Shown: positions 23,001-38,000 of the stretch, in pieces | Layout: each line of letters opens with the position of its first letter | How positions within the stretch are numbered: position 1 is the stretch's first letter | Assembly (NCBI RefSeq): GCF_030463565.1 | Contig: NC_134654.1 | Span: 19,111,702-19,175,701 of the forward strand | DNA: 64,000 nucleotides | Direction: 5' to 3' | Origin: Pelecanus crispus | Lineage: Eukaryota; Chordata; Aves; Pelecaniformes; Pelecanidae | Translations under genes and position numbers: made by a program | Notes under the pieces: generated by a model | What the model was told of the DNA's origin: nothing | Seen by the model: only the letters and a program-made list of their open reading frames with translations | Database searches by the model: none

Positions 23001-26000
23001 AAAGTAACTTACTTCTAAGTTAAGTACATAAGAAATGTTGTCTTGAGCCCATTCAGCCTAGCACTCTGCTAAAAAAGGAGAGATCCTATTTAGGAAGAAC
23101 GTGCAAATCTGGCTGCTTTCTGAGGTCTGATCTCTCATACACCTTTCAACCTTCCTAATGCAATATTTGGAGATTTAGAATCCTTTGCAACTACTTCATC
23201 TATGAAAATGGGTAATCTGTGTATTCTTTTTTAATAATTATAGTTACAACTTTCTATGGCTTTTTCCTAATTCACATAAAGAAACCATTTTGCTATATAT
23301 TTATCTTATGCTGCAGTAAGTGAGATTCCATGACTTCCTTTGCAACATTCAATACTGATTAGTGTAAGAGGCACTTCTGGACTGCTATGAGCCTCCCCCC
23401 AAAATACAGCTTTAAAATAAGATGTTGACTGATGCAAAATCAAATTATCCAGAGTTTCCCCCAATAAATTTTTTTGGGGTCTTGGCTTCATGTTCATATA
23501 ACATAAACTCCCAATGCCATAAATACCTGTTTTAATGGTGTTTGTTAAAATAGTGCATATTTTTTAAGTGTATTTCAGTACACAAAACTCTGGAGAAATG
23601 TGTTTTGTAAAAATACTTTCATTCTTGGATCAGAAGAAGATATTTATTAAAAAGTTACAGTTATTCTTAATATATGGTTAGTTAAAGGCTCATGTGTGCA
23701 GATGTAAATGTAGAGGAGACTGAACATGTGACAACATTTAAAAGCGAGCTGCAGTCCAGGAGTGACATGTTTGCCCTAGATGAGTTGCAGCTGATCTTTC
23801 ACACTTTCAAATGCAGTCCAATCACTTGTATTTAATAACCGTAATTTGTTTACTGTGTGGTGTGTTCCTGGTTTACGATTCAGACTTTACCTCTTTATTG
23901 TCTCCCTGTTTTTATATTATGTATGTTGAGCACAACTTGGCAGTTTGTAACTCACTGTTGTGCTCCTGCCATTGCTCTCATTTTTCCTCTGGGCTACAAC
24001 TTCATGTAAAGAGCCTTACCCTGACCTTACCAACATATGTTTCCTTGTAATCCCACATCAGCAAGGCTGAAATAGCAAAGAATGCTTATGTACTCTGAAA
24101 TAATATATTGAAGGAGCAGTCGTAAGTGTATTTGAGGATTGTATGTTTAATTTGCCCGTTTTCATAGAGAATGAGCCATTATAGATGTTTGGATGAAACA
24201 GGAACTATTTAAAAAAAAAAAAAACAAACAAAAACCCAAACAAACAATAAAACCAAAACAAAAACCCCCAGTTTAATTAAAAGAAAGAAAAAGGGGGGTA
24301 AGGGTATTTTAGTCCCTAGGTTTTGAATCAAAGTAATTTATCCCTTCAAAATTTTAGGGACAACAATGTGTTAATGTATTTCCTGTGCTCTTATACTTTG
24401 TTTGCAAGCTGACTTTATGCAGTACCTTAAAATGGGATACTTAAGTGCATGAAATATGAAACTGCCAGCTGGAAAACCCAGAAGCGACCCAGCAGGTCTG
24501 GCAGCCTTTTTAATACTCTCTCAAGACCAGACTGAGGAAAAGAGGCTCATGTAGCTGATGCATTCAATGGAATGATTGAGTCAGTATACGGAGAGCCTTG
24601 TGGTGCAAAATTTTTAACATGGATATCTGGATACATTTATTTCTTTTCTAATTGTTTTAGCAATCCCTATACACAGTGCATGATCTCGATCAGTCAGGAC
24701 TCTGTTCATTTAATCTTTCTGTGTGTTTGCTTCGGTAAACATGCTAAGTGAAGCTTGTGTAAAGCACAACCTTGACTTTTCAAACTGCTCCTGAATTAGT
24801 AGATTGTGGTTTAACTTGAATGCATACTTTAGAAGGTAGAAATGTAATAAATGGAATTTTAAACAAGTTCATAACCTCTAAACTCTTAAATCGATTTTCT
24901 TTGTCAGTTCAGACAGAAACACATTTCCTTTTAGAATGATGTTAGTCTTGGAGCAAGAAGATTCTAGAGTACAAGAATACATATGGTGTAATAATTTTTC
25001 CATATAAATTCTAGTTTTTATCTTCAAACAGGAGTTTATTCCAGTACTGTTTGAAAACTATAGTTTTATAGGCAGACTCGCTCAATCTACACTGTGTTTG
25101 TCTTCAACATCTAGGAGACAGGCTAGTTCAATGCAGAAGACTACATGAAAAGTAATTACATAGTTTTTAAGTGAAGAAAAGTCTGCAGTTCTATCAACTT
25201 AAATGAAGTTTGGCCGCAGACTAATGAGTCGCCTCTCTGGAGAGGAGAGACCTTGCGGGGAATAACCCAAGAGCAGCCTCCTGGTCCGCATGAGGAGGTC
25301 ATCAAGAGGACGGAGTGAGACTCTGCACATGGTGGCAGAGTCAGAGACAACTGGTCTAAGTTGAAACAAGAGAGGTTCAGAATGGGGAAGAGGAAAAACT
25401 TTTTTACTCTCAAGACAGTCAAGCTGTGGAACAGAGGTTATGCAGTCTGCAGACCTCTCATCTGATCCTGTTTTGAGCAGGAGCTTGATCTAGATGACCT
25501 TCTGAGATTGCTCCAACCTGAGATTTCCTTTGATCCTATTCACATGAAATCAGTTTATTTTAATTTCTTGGAAAACCAACTAAATGATGAATGGAACAAG
25601 AGCTCTGTATCAGTAATGTACAGTCTCTCTTTCTCCTTTAAATCCTAACAAAGATTGTTTGCTAGCATTTTGTGTTTTGTTTTGGTTGGTTGGGGTTTTT
25701 TTGTTTTGTTTGTTTTTTTTGTCCTGGAAAAGCAGTACAGTTATAACTTTGGCTATTCTTCTGCTGGAATAGCTGGGGAGGAGGAGAGGGGAGAGATGGA
25801 AGCATAATCCAAGCCAGACTTAATTTCCTTCATTTTTCTAATGGAAGTGTATGTCCTGAAGATATCTCATGACTTGGAAATTCCTTAAGTTAGTGGTAAC
25901 GTTATCTATAAAGCCCATCTTACTGCAGCATGTGTTTCACTTGGAATTCCAAATTTAAGAAGTGCAGTTGGTCTTCTGTTTGTTGCTTGGTTTGGAGGTT

Positions 26001-29000
26001 GGTTTGAAAGCTCCTCCTCTTTACCTATCTGTGCTTTGGGAATGATGGCTCTGTGTTTTCTGGATAATAGCTTTTAAGCCACAGTAATTTTTCAATAATG
26101 ATATGAATTTTGCTCTCTGGCGTCTTTAAAGCAAAATTATTGCACTTACACCTACTTGTTGTGAATTCCCACTTTGATCTTCAGTTCATCATAATGACAG
26201 AATTCATTATTTGTTCAGCTCAAAGAATTATTTTTCAAGTAATTTTTTTTCCTCTTTTAACAAGCAGTGCTTTGTGGGGTACAAAAAATACCTCCTTTTT
26301 TTCTTTTACTACACTTGGTGACAAATACTGCTGTGACTCTGAGTATTGATGGCATCCTGGAGTAGGCTTTTTTGATTGTTTTTTGTGAACTTTGGTTATA
26401 TCTTGCCATTTATCATAAGTATTACTCACAATTTTGTAATATACAGGAATATGCTTATAAAACAATTCTGATTTTTCTAATTGTTACGATATGTTGATAT
26501 GTTTAACTGAAAGTGGTGGTTTAATTCTTTAGAATCATTTATTTTGAGACTTGATTTAAAGCCTGGGGAAGTTTTGGAGAGCTTTGCAACTGTTCTCAGT
26601 GAGCTCTTAGGCCTATAGCTCAGAATAACAGTGGATGGATGTTCTCGCAATTCTTCTCATGCCAAGTATTTTTGAACTGGTTTACTGCTAATGAAGTGTC
26701 AAGACATAAAAGGTCATTGTTCTTTTTTGGAAAATATTGTAAAATGTGAAATATTGCAGCTGTTTTTAATATTTTATGGTAGGTTTGAAGCTATTCTCCC
26801 TTCTAGATTCTGGTCATATTTCAAACCTAGTGTTTAAGATATAAGTAAAGGCAAGTTCTGCATGGCTGTGTCCCATTTCTCTCTTGGTTTGTAGAATTTT
26901 AGAAGATACGTAACCTGCCTTCTGGTCTTTTCCTCATGCACCAGGATGATTCGACCCCCAGTGTTAAGCTTTATGCTAAAGAATTATTATACCATGAAGA
27001 TATCCACAAGCACTGAAAATATTGGACAATCAACTGTTACATAAAACTTATTCCACTTTTTTCGGATCAGTTGTCTTAGCCTGGCCAAGCTTTCCTTCAC
27101 TGTACTTTCCATGGATATGCAGAGCACCACGTCATAGCTGTTGCTTGGGCTACATGTGTATCTCAAGGATGAAACAAAGAATCATGTTTGAAACTTTAAT
27201 TGCAAGGAGTCAGATTGTGAATGAGAGGCTGCCCTTGAGAGCTCACCCTCTTTGAAAACACTGTAACCGAGTTTTTTTAAGAAGATAGGATGCTTGTTAA
27301 CAACGTCTGATGTATGCAAAGGAACTCTTCTTGCGATCCAGCTCTTATGGGAACTGATGAACAGCAGCAGTGAGAAGATGGTATCGTACAAGAATACTTT
27401 TTTTTCCCCCCTGTGCTTATAATAGAGGTAATTTCTAAGTCAAATTCACTGGTGCTAGGTTATGGTTACCTTTACTTTGATATTAAATAGACTACAAGTT
27501 TAGGGTAATTCTTTTTATAAAATGCAAATGTTAAGTAGAAAAGAGCTGTTTTTAAATACTGTTCGTGTTTTATGACGACGACTATAAACTGGGAACTTCT
27601 TGATGTTACGTTTTTATGTTGAGTTCTGTTGCAAAGAATTTGGAGAGACAAACAGGGAAATCGTAAAGCTAATGTTTGTTGTCTTCTGCCAAGAGTGTGT
27701 TCCTTTCCCAGTGTAGGGAACTGAGTGGTTCACATTCACTCTTAACTCATAATCTGATGTTATTTGTTTCAAATAATATCAAAAACCCCTTTGGCTAGTA
27801 ATTGCTACCAGTCAATAATAATCCTATCTCAATCCATCTCCAGAGCTGTCAGTAGTTTTGGGGATCTTGTCTTTTAAAGTGAATTTTGTAGTCAGAAGCC
27901 TGAGTTGCAGTGTTGTGCGTGAGCAGCTGGATCTAGATGCAAGGCACCAGAGGTGTTCTGTGATCACTGATCACCCCAGGTTCCATGTTTCACTTGATTC
28001 TTTCACATCTGTGGAAAAAGAGGTTGAAGAAAAAAACACCCCATTTATGAGATTGCTGGGATTGATATATTAATCTCTTCCCAATTTATTTCAAAGTTTA
28101 TTAATAAAGTGTGCTGAAATGAAGAATTTTTTTGTCAGTAATGCTAATAATAACATTCCCTTTTCCTGCAGTGCTACTATTTATAAACAATAACATGTTT
28201 ATATATAGCAGCTTTCATCTGAGGATGTTAGCTGCAACTTGTAGTAAACATTTGAGTTGACAAGCTTACCGTATGCCTCCGATATCCTTTTCTTTTGGAG
28301 TGGAAGAAAGGAAATGATGAACTGAAGTGCATAGTTCCTGCTTCTTCCTGACCTGGGGGATGGGAACAGTTCTCTTTATTCTTGTAAAATAAATTTCTAA
28401 GGCCTTAGACTATAAAGAGGCTATTTTGTTGTTGACAAGTAAATGTTAAGACAGAGGAGAATGAAGTACTGTCTCAGGATCTTTATTTTCTTTCCTTGTA
28501 ATGTGAATGGAAATGGATCATTTACTAGTTTTGGTTAAAAGTTGATTGTTAGCTGATGTCAAATAGTTTTATCTTCTTTCCAGACAGTCATCTGCCTTGA
28601 ACATTTAGTTTTTATTTAGCCATCTTAGAAGAAATACTGCAAGTTAAGGCATGATTACAAAAACCATGTACTTAAGTTGTTTGCATGTTCTTTTTGTGGA
28701 GGGTGTGAATTTAATATGCAAAGTACTGGCTTATTTACTTACTAATGCTGATAGTTAAGAGGATGAACAGAGACTTATTCAGTTACTGTTTCTGTAAATT
28801 AGCAGCCTGACTAATTAATTTTTGGGGGCTTATATATGTTTTGGAGTTTCAGTTGTTAATTTTGTTCTTAGATTAGTATTGGAGGTATGCCATAAAGTTG
28901 TGTCAAACTTATTGCTCCCAATGCCGTTTGCATTGATTCTAGGGACAACAGTCTGGACTAGAGCCAACTAGAAGTGCTCTGAGATCTTCAGATTTTAACC

Positions 29001-32000
29001 TGGTGCCCTAAAAGTTTTGTAACTATGAAAAGCTTCTGTGTAATTGTTAAAGAGCACTTTCATTTTTTTTTTCCAAGGGTAGATTTCATGTAAACTTAAT
29101 CCCTTTAAACATTTAAAGGAAAACAGGTATACTGAAGGATAGACTGTGATATTGGCATGTGTCTGTGACCGTAAACAAAGCTAACTATAAAGCTGAGCTT
29201 TCTGATACAAATAGCTTCTCTTTGAAAATGGGAAAATTGTCACATCATTGAAACGAGTGACTTATCTGTAAGACTTTGTAATTGTGGTTTATGGCTTGAT
29301 TAATGAGGTGAAGAATACAGTCTAGATCTAAAATTTCAGTGTCTCTATTTCAGTCTGAATAGGCAATCTGTGCTTTTCAAACAGATGGCTTTTATTGCAG
29401 TAATTAAGTGTGATGGAAAGGAATGGAATTTGAAAAGTGATGATTATTCTGAAACAGCAAGCAGGAGGCAAATATGACTGTCACATAACCTGACCTTCGT
29501 GCTTACCTATCAAAAGGTATAGTCCAGTGTTATTGCAAAGGGTGCATATCTTTGCAGCATGATGCTGAAAACATGGGGCTTAGTTTTTAAAGCTTGGCTG
29601 AATTCTGAATCAAAAGCATGCTGTGGGTCCATTTGCTCTGAACAATAAATGAATGGAGTTGGAAGTTGTGTCACTTGTCAAATATACTTGAAACAGTTAC
29701 AAGTGTGTTCTGAAGAGAAAAGTTAGACCTTTATTTTAGTATGGAATTTTATATATAAATATGAATTTTATTAAAATAAGAATTAGACCTTTTATTTTAA
29801 TATGAAAAGCTAGATAGCTGAGGAAGCTTAAAGCGGGAAGTGATGGGACCATTGAATTCTCATCATGCCCATGAGAAAATGGTTTTAAGCACTCTCTGAA
29901 AGGTAAAACTGTGTTTTTGAAGTGCAGTCAACAGTCTTTGAACCTGAAGGATGCTTTCAGTGGACTTGGTTAAATACAGGCCCAGAATCCCACTGAATAT
30001 ATGTATTTATTTGTAGACACTTAACTATTGGCATAGAAGCAGACAGTGGGAAGGAGACATTAGTGTGTGTGTGAGACAACTATTATTGAATGGCCAATTT
30101 GGACAACCTGATGGAGTGAATGGTTGCTGGAAAAGGTCTTTTAAGTTTAAATCTCTGGAAGGCGGTCAAGCCATGGAGGCAGGGAGTTGGAATGTTTTAT
30201 TGTTTTTGATATTATTATTATTTATTATTATTTTGAAGTAGTTAGATTAGCAGCTTTCATATTTCATTAAAACATAATCTGACATCAATTATATACAAGG
30301 AACAACATGCCTTAAACTTTAAAGAAAGGACACGTCAAAAGGAATAAGTAAAAACAGTGAAACCAGTTCTTGTATTATTTATGAGCTAAAATGTAACAGA
30401 GCACCAGGTTCAAAGATGAAGAATCATGTATTCCGTACTTTCTCAGGTATAAAAAGGGTTGGGTTTAGGAGCATTTCTAAGACAAATGTGTCACTGAATA
30501 AAATCTTTCAGTGCTGAATTGGTAAAGCACAGCTCTGAAGAATCTAGTCTTAAAGTTCTCGGGTTTTTTCACCTGTTTTTCTTTCTCCCTTCTCCCTAAC
30601 TTATCGAAGTTGAAACACATATCCAAAGCAAATGCAGAACAAGCTCCAAACCATTAAAATTTTAGGCTAACATCCAGTTCCTGTGAAAAATGTTGAGGGA
30701 CAAATCTAGATTTTACTCTATGTCATATTATCAAGATACAACCAACGGTTGGTCTGTAGTCCATTGCTTCAAATTTCGTTCAAATGAGTCAGTGTGTTTT
30801 TTCACTGCTGCAAAGCTAAACGACTGGCTGTTAGTCGTACAGTAGATCATTGAATCTCAATTATTAAACTAGAAAGATTTTTGGTGTAAATAATGTTGCC
30901 TTTGGTGGAACACAAAACGAGCAACTCTAAATGACTGAAGGATTGTGCCCTAAAAAGACCCATCACAAAACCCAGAAACCTTGCTACACTACCGTAAGCT
31001 TCAAGGGAAGCAGAAATTCACAGGAAACCTTAAAATAATCAGTGTTGACATGAATGCAGTGCGGTCAGTGAAGGATAAGTGATAGTGTGGTAATAGCTGC
31101 AAAGTATCGATGCAGAGAGGATGGCTTCCTATTTACTGCAGTTGTTACCAAACAGCTGAATGCTTTTTTGGGAATCTTACCACATTCCTGGGTTCAATAA
31201 TATTTCTTGCAGTTTTCTATCTGTTAATTTTGTGTTTGTGAAGAACAAAATCTATTACAAATCAATTAGAGTTAAGCAATCCAAACCCTTCAGCCAGGAT
31301 AGTGACTTGTTTCAGGTTCTTTAATTTAAATTTGTGGCTTTAGGTAAATAATTTTTATTTAAAAAACATCTATGTGAAAGTATTAAGCACTGGTTTACTT
31401 CAAAGTTGAGGTTTTTTTGATTTAGCAGCCTTTTTCTCCCCTTTCTCGTATAGAGCTACATTTTAGTTGCCTACCCAGACAAAGCTATTCTGTCTTACTA
31501 GATGAGTGAATAATGTGCTGGAAGGACATTTGATTTCTACAACAGCACAATCCACATCTGTTGGTCTTATTGTTATGGTGTCGTGCTGTTCCTGATGATT
31601 CATGGCAAAAGGCTTTTTGTTTTGATTCTTAATCAATGGCAAATGCTAACTGCAGAGATGTTCAGGTTATGTTATCAGCTGCTTCTATCTGTGTAACAGC
31701 TGAAGAATAAGGAAGTTTCTGAATCCGTCTCTTCAAAAATCTTTTGAGAAACCCATCAGATGCTTTCATAAACAGCAGCTGGTAATAGTATATTTTTCAG
31801 ACTTGTCTTGTACATAACATATTAAAAAAATGTAATATTTTCTATTGTGTGTGTGGCAAAACATGAGCGACTTGCAGTAGTTTATGGTCTGTGGTGCAAA
31901 GCACAGTGCTAGGTTTATTCAGCTGTGTATCCTCTAGCTATGCAATACTAATTTTCTATGCTTGGTATGTCTTTTAACAGAATGATGGATGTGCGTTCAC

Positions 32001-35000
32001 TGTGTGGGATGTGTCAGTGTTTGCTAAACATGGTCTGTGCCTCTTCGTTAACTTTAGATAAACTAGTGGAGGTATTTCACCCTGCGGGAAATAGCAGCGG
32101 TAGCACAGAATGCTGGAATGAGTTATATATTGTTATGCAGGGTTTGTTCTGTGTGTTGTTTTATGTTTTCAAGAATTTCTGAAATGATGAAACTTGTTCT
32201 TTCAGTGCACAAACAGTTTGAATGTCCTAGTCTGTTCAGTGTCCCTGACTCTGTCTCTATAGGTTTGGATTTTTTTGAAGTTTTTTTTTATTTTAACTTG
32301 TGGTTTGTAGATTTGACTATTTCCTAATACTTCTGGAGAACTGCAACACTTTGGCTGATAAATGAAAATGTCTCCCAGAACTGCTGGCAATACATTGGGG
32401 TTTTTTTGTGGGTGTGTCTTTCCAAATAGAAGAGGGAAGAGCCTGCATTAAAGGCAGAAGATGTTTCAATTCACCCTTCTGCAGTGAGCTAAAAGCTTGA
32501 AAAGCCTATTATTGCTGTCCCTGACCTTTCAGCTTGGTGCTTATCTGGGAGCTGTGAAGTTGGCATGGCACTGAACCAGTCTCTGATTTGAGATGGTACG
32601 ATCAGAAGAATTTAGCTCCTTCTCTTTGCTGCCAGGCTAGAAGGAGCTGTGTCAAGCGATTTCCACGCCGCCACCACCACCCCCCCCCAATATACTCCTA
32701 CTTGACAGTAGGATGTGTATTGATCAGTTTGTAAAAGTGGGAGCCGCGAACCTGTGTGTTGATGTGACTCAAGTGAACTATCCTGCAGGCAATAGAAATT
32801 AAGTGGCATCTTTGAAATATGTTTCCTAATAACGTGTGACTTACCATCACACTGCCTCTACCTTCCCGATCGTCTTACTCACCTGGTCTTCATATCGCAG
32901 CGAGACTGCTTCTTAAGCTTGCTTCCTATCATCTCTCTGGTCATTGCTAGCTTCTTCCTTACCAGGATCTCGGTAACAGGCAATTCCTCTCTGCTTCTCA
33001 TTCCTAAGAAATGCCCTCACTCTTGGAACTGCAAATACTCATTTCTGTAGGGCTATGGCAAGGTGACTTACCACTCTGTTGTTCTTGGCTTTCAAATTGG
33101 GAAGATGCTTAGCAGTTGCTACTGCTGCTAGAAACTACATAAACCATGTAACAAGTCAAATCAATTCATAGATAAAAAAAAATTTAATTAATAGTACTGT
33201 AGTGCAATTATCCTTCAAAATTTGTTGGTTTTAAATCTCTTTAGCTTATAAAGTTTAAAGCTGGTTTAACTCTGCTAATATCAGCAAATACAATACAGAA
33301 GTAAAAACCATTTGCTAATATTGCTGTGAAAATTTTTGACTGCTAGCTATTTAAATTTTGGCATGCAAGAAGCCAGGAAATTAGAGAAGTGAAGTTATTT
33401 GTAGGAATGTGTATAAGGAACTTATTTCACTGTATGCTTTGGTATCTATGTTACAATAGGTATCCTACAAAAAGGAATTGATGCTATTGTGTTGTGTAAA
33501 AAAAGCACTCAGAGTCCCCTGGTGTCTTTGGTGTTAGTTGTGTACAAATGAGTTGTTTTGACACTAAAACCTGGAGATAGCAGCATTGGGTAATGGTGCA
33601 CTGATCTCTGGGCAAGAAATGATCCTGATTTATAACTAGGAGAACATTTCCTGGGGTAGTGCATCCATACCTCATTTCAAAGAGTAGTGTCTTGTGATTA
33701 GAACTTAGTGAATTCAAGTTTCTGGTTGTTTTCATAAAATGGGCTTAAATTTTGTTTGCACCAGCATCTTAAACATGACAAATGCCATTTGAGTGGTTTA
33801 GTGCGGTGCAAATTTTAGAAGAAGCACAAATGCAGCATCTCTCTTCTTTGCCCATGGCTACATGGCGGGGCTGACTCAGCTGGCGGCTCTTACGGTACCA
33901 AATGCAAGTTACTGCAAGGTAACATCTGTTCTGTATTCCGGACCTAGTCTTACACACTCCTTTCCTTCTGGAAAAGGAGATGGGCAAGGCTTCCTTTTCT
34001 GTGTCTGCTTATTTATGCCAGAGGGTTTTAAAACTATTTTTTGTTTACAAAAATGGAGGTAACTGACCATCAGTGACTGCTTTAAGGACCTCTTCATGAC
34101 AACTTACCAATACTCTACTGGGGGAGCAAGAGGCAGTCCATTTTGTTGACTTGGTGACAAAACATGTTTTCAGGCAAAGAGAGCAACTCTCCTGCATGGT
34201 AGGTGTCTCCCCAGAGTTGTGCTTGCAGCCGAGACAGATTTTTGTTTGTGGTTTATGTGCTGTGCTATGCTGTACTTTTTATCTTTAAGAGCGCGATATA
34301 AGTTATTGATACATTCTCTTATTAAACATTCAAACTTCTCTTTCCCCCTTAAATACAAAAAGAAAATATGTTATTGGTAAGCATTTGTTATGTTTACCAA
34401 TACAAACATTGATATATAGATTAACTTTTTTGTTCTGGATGTTGATGCCACCCATAATAATGAATTTTACACTTAAAGAATCATCTTCAGCACTGTCATC
34501 CCTGTTCCTCTGATAAAGTGGTGCTGAAATCTTTAGTAGTAATTCCGGCAGTCTTCTGCATGTGTTTGTTTTTCCATGTCAATGTGTTTTTCTCACCCCC
34601 TTGTTTTGCTTATGCTCTGAGAATAAAGCACGTCTCTCTTTCAAGGTACAAGCCATTACATTTCGGTGCACTTTTCAGGGCTTTCTAAGCTCCGTTTGGA
34701 GGACTTGATGAACAAATGTTCAATTCAAGAAGTTAACTATGACACAGCGAAGAAAACATGAGAAAAACACATTTAGCAGTGAAACTGTTGCTTGGTTGCA
34801 CAATGTGAATACTTAATGCACACTTTTAAAATAACAGTTAATAAAATAAAAGCCTTCTCTTGTAATGTTTATAATGATGCAATTTGTGGATGCAGTACTG
34901 AAGCACAGTGTTCAAAGCCATTGACCCTAGCATTGCTCAAGAAAACAGTAATGCTAGATTTGAGCTTATTTATACACAGTTTAATTGCTTCTTCTGGCAT

Positions 35001-38000
35001 GTCAGGTTACCAGTAGAAAGGTAATATTATATAGCACTGAAGGTCGTTTGCAAAGACTACAATGTACAATAAAGGTGTGAGCCGAGTTACGTGTGTGTGT
35101 GTACATGTATAAGTATGTATACAAACTTACAATAAATACTTCCCTTAAACACTGCAGTGCTTCTTCAGCTCATCTAAAAGAGATGTTCTAGCTCAACCAC
35201 AAGGCCTGGGCATGTTATGGGAAGGAATAAATGGAACCTGCTTGTGTTCTGCTGGACACTAACTGCGTAGGTCTTGTGGGCAGAGAAGGCTGTTATTGAT
35301 GGGAATGGGAAAGGCTGGAAGACAAAAGGCAAGCCAATTCTTGCTTCACCATCTGCTGCTTTTATATATGAGGGGGACACGTGTATCTAAGAGCTTTTTA
35401 TAAGGAAGGAAGAAATAAGAGAGGCAGTAAAGCTAGGGAATAGAGGAAGAGAACAGCATTTAGTCTGCAACATACGTATGAGAGAAAAGGCAAAACACTA
35501 ATTCTACCTTCTTTTGTTGAAAAGAGATAAAACTCTTTAAGCATATATATTGTCATGATAATGAATAAAACAGATCATTTATCAATCTGAAGGGAGCCTG
35601 AGACATCTGCTCTGAATGGACCAAGCTTAAGTAATATGAAGGGTCTTTATATGAACAAGTTGTTGTTATCTGTATGCACTTCATAAAGTACTAATGACAA
35701 TACCTTCTTTTTTTTTTTAAGGTCAGCTTCTTTAAAATCTATAACTGTCTGCATGTACATTGTACACCTGCAAGCTGCTCTAAGATTTGCATTACCGTCT
35801 TCCCCACAGGTATTGATTATAAGACTACAACGATTCTTCTGGATGGCCGACGAATCAAGCTACAGCTCTGGTAAGTGTGTGCTTCACCTGTCCTCGTAAT
35901 TTATATTTCAAAGACACAGAAATGCAACTCTTCGGGGCACAAGTTCTGCCTTACGCTTCAGAAATATTTAGTCAACTGAGGAAGAGTAAGCCAGGAAGCT
36001 AGCCCTTTGAGTAAGTCATGCTTTCTCTTTACCTCCATTTTGCATCTATTTCATGTAAAATGGGGGACCCTACAGTTTCTCTACGTGCGAGATGCATAAT
36101 AAATGCAGAAGAAAGGCACAAAAGATTTACAAGTACCTTCAGGATAGATTCAAGTGCCTCAAAGATTATAAAATATACTGGTAATGAGAACCATGAAAGT
36201 ACTTTAGAAAGCATACAGTGATTGTATAGCAAAATCCCTTTGCTCAGTTTATTAGTAGTAATGGTCAACTAAATAACCACAGTATTTAAAAAAAAAAGAA
36301 AGTGTTATTGCTCATATAATTTAATCGATATGCATTCTCATGTGATTTGATCTTTATAAAAACATTTTGAGAAGAAATAAAATTTTTTTACCACAAATGT
36401 TTTCCCCGTAGGGTCAAGTATTTGGTCTGTCAGGGTGCTTTTTTGTTAAGGTTGTTTGAAGATGGCCATCTTCTGGTTCATCTAGAAATACTCAGCAAGC
36501 GATACAACTTGAAAAATGCAGGAACATTACTGCCTCTTAAATACATTGTTTTCCTCTTCCCTTCAACTCATGGCATAAAAGAGAGAGAAGTAAGGTCAGT
36601 GCAGGACAGGAAGGAGATGGACTGTGATTTTTTTTAGGAACCATAATCTAGATAAATCAGAGACAGGTTCTAGGAACAGGCAGTGTTCAGACAGAGTAGA
36701 GAATTGGAGGTGAAAATGATTTGTTGTTATGATTATATCCTTTTACTCCTAGAAAGAGACAATCCTGAGCCATTTCCATCTTTAAAATTTTGGTTGGGGT
36801 TTTGGGGTTTTTTTTGAAACTTTTTTAATTACTGGAGTTAGATGCCTTTGTGTCAAGGCTAAGTTATTTTTGGTTTATTCTTCATTGGTTGTTTTTGCCT
36901 TTATGATTTTCAAAATAATGCTTCAAATGTTAAATGCAATGATGGGTAATGGTACTCTGTCATATGCTATCTTGATTACTTGATATTTTGTTTTTCTTTT
37001 TCTGCTTTCTTTTTCTTCTTCTGTCTTCCACTTTATATAGCTTAGCAAAAATACCATGTAAAGCTTATTTGAGAAGCAGCCAGGAAGGAGATGTTTTAAT
37101 TCTTTTTGTGAAGGACAAGGATGTTCTTTGGACTCCTTACAATAACAGATTGGAAATGTTTCTACAGTTGACCATATATGGAAAAACATGCCTTGCATTT
37201 GAAGATCTGTAATCTACCTCAAAAAGTCTTTATGGAATTTTGCTTCTTTTATAGTTCCTCACTATAAATTTGATTCTGCTTCCAAACACTTAATACAGTG
37301 ATTTTTTGGGGTTTTTTTTTTGTGTGTGTGTGTGCATGCTTTTCTAAAACTCTGTGCTGTCTATGACTCTGTAGGGATGCCTTCATCATACTAGACTCAT
37401 GATGAACTATTGCTGCTGTAATCAAGAATTTACTGTTTTTCCATTTGTTTCCTTGGTGATAGCTATTGTTTCCTCCCACTTTTGCTGTGAAAACAGAATC
37501 TTTCTTCAAGCTGAACTAAATGCAAAGTCTAGCAGCATACGTACACTTGAGTAATAGCCTTTGTTTTCCAAGGGCAATCACAAGAGTAAAGTTTGAAGTT
37601 CTTGTCCTCTTATCCTGAGAAATGTAGAGGAAAAGGGCAGAATGCCAGCGGGGAAAAACCGCTGAGAGCGAGAAGAGCTCTTATGCCTTAGTGACTGCTA
37701 CTGCATGACTAATGGAAGAAGAGCTGATACTGATCAGTACAGATGAGTTAATCTAGCTGAGCTCTTAACATAGGAGGCCACCTACTTCTTTTAAAAAATA
37801 TATATAATTTATTTCATTTAGGGATACATCGGGGCAAGGGAGATTCTGCACCATATTTCGGTCTTACTCAAGAGGTGCTCAGGTAAGCCAAGTACAGCTT
37901 TCTCAGTGATGAGTAATGGTTGTTGGATGAATGAAAGCAGAGTTAGTAAACCATCATGATGGCTTCTATAGCTCACCTGTACATTGCATGCAGATTCAGT

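Larger units (their letters stand above)
14961..35809 (+). other. RAB40B intron 1 (20.8 kb)
   Basis: This is a single long intron between the P-loop exon and the switch I exon. Its first 270 bp continue the CpG island and the rest is AT-rich. Identified contents are a tRNA-SINE-like piece at about 18555-18615, poly(A) at 20046-20072, an A-rich repeat at 24211-24265, a CR1 3' end at about 25205-25545, a T/G-rich repeat at 25671-25720, and an ATT repeat at 30209-30233. I see no further exon. Regulatory elements may be present but cannot be told from this sequence alone. Confidence 0.85.
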
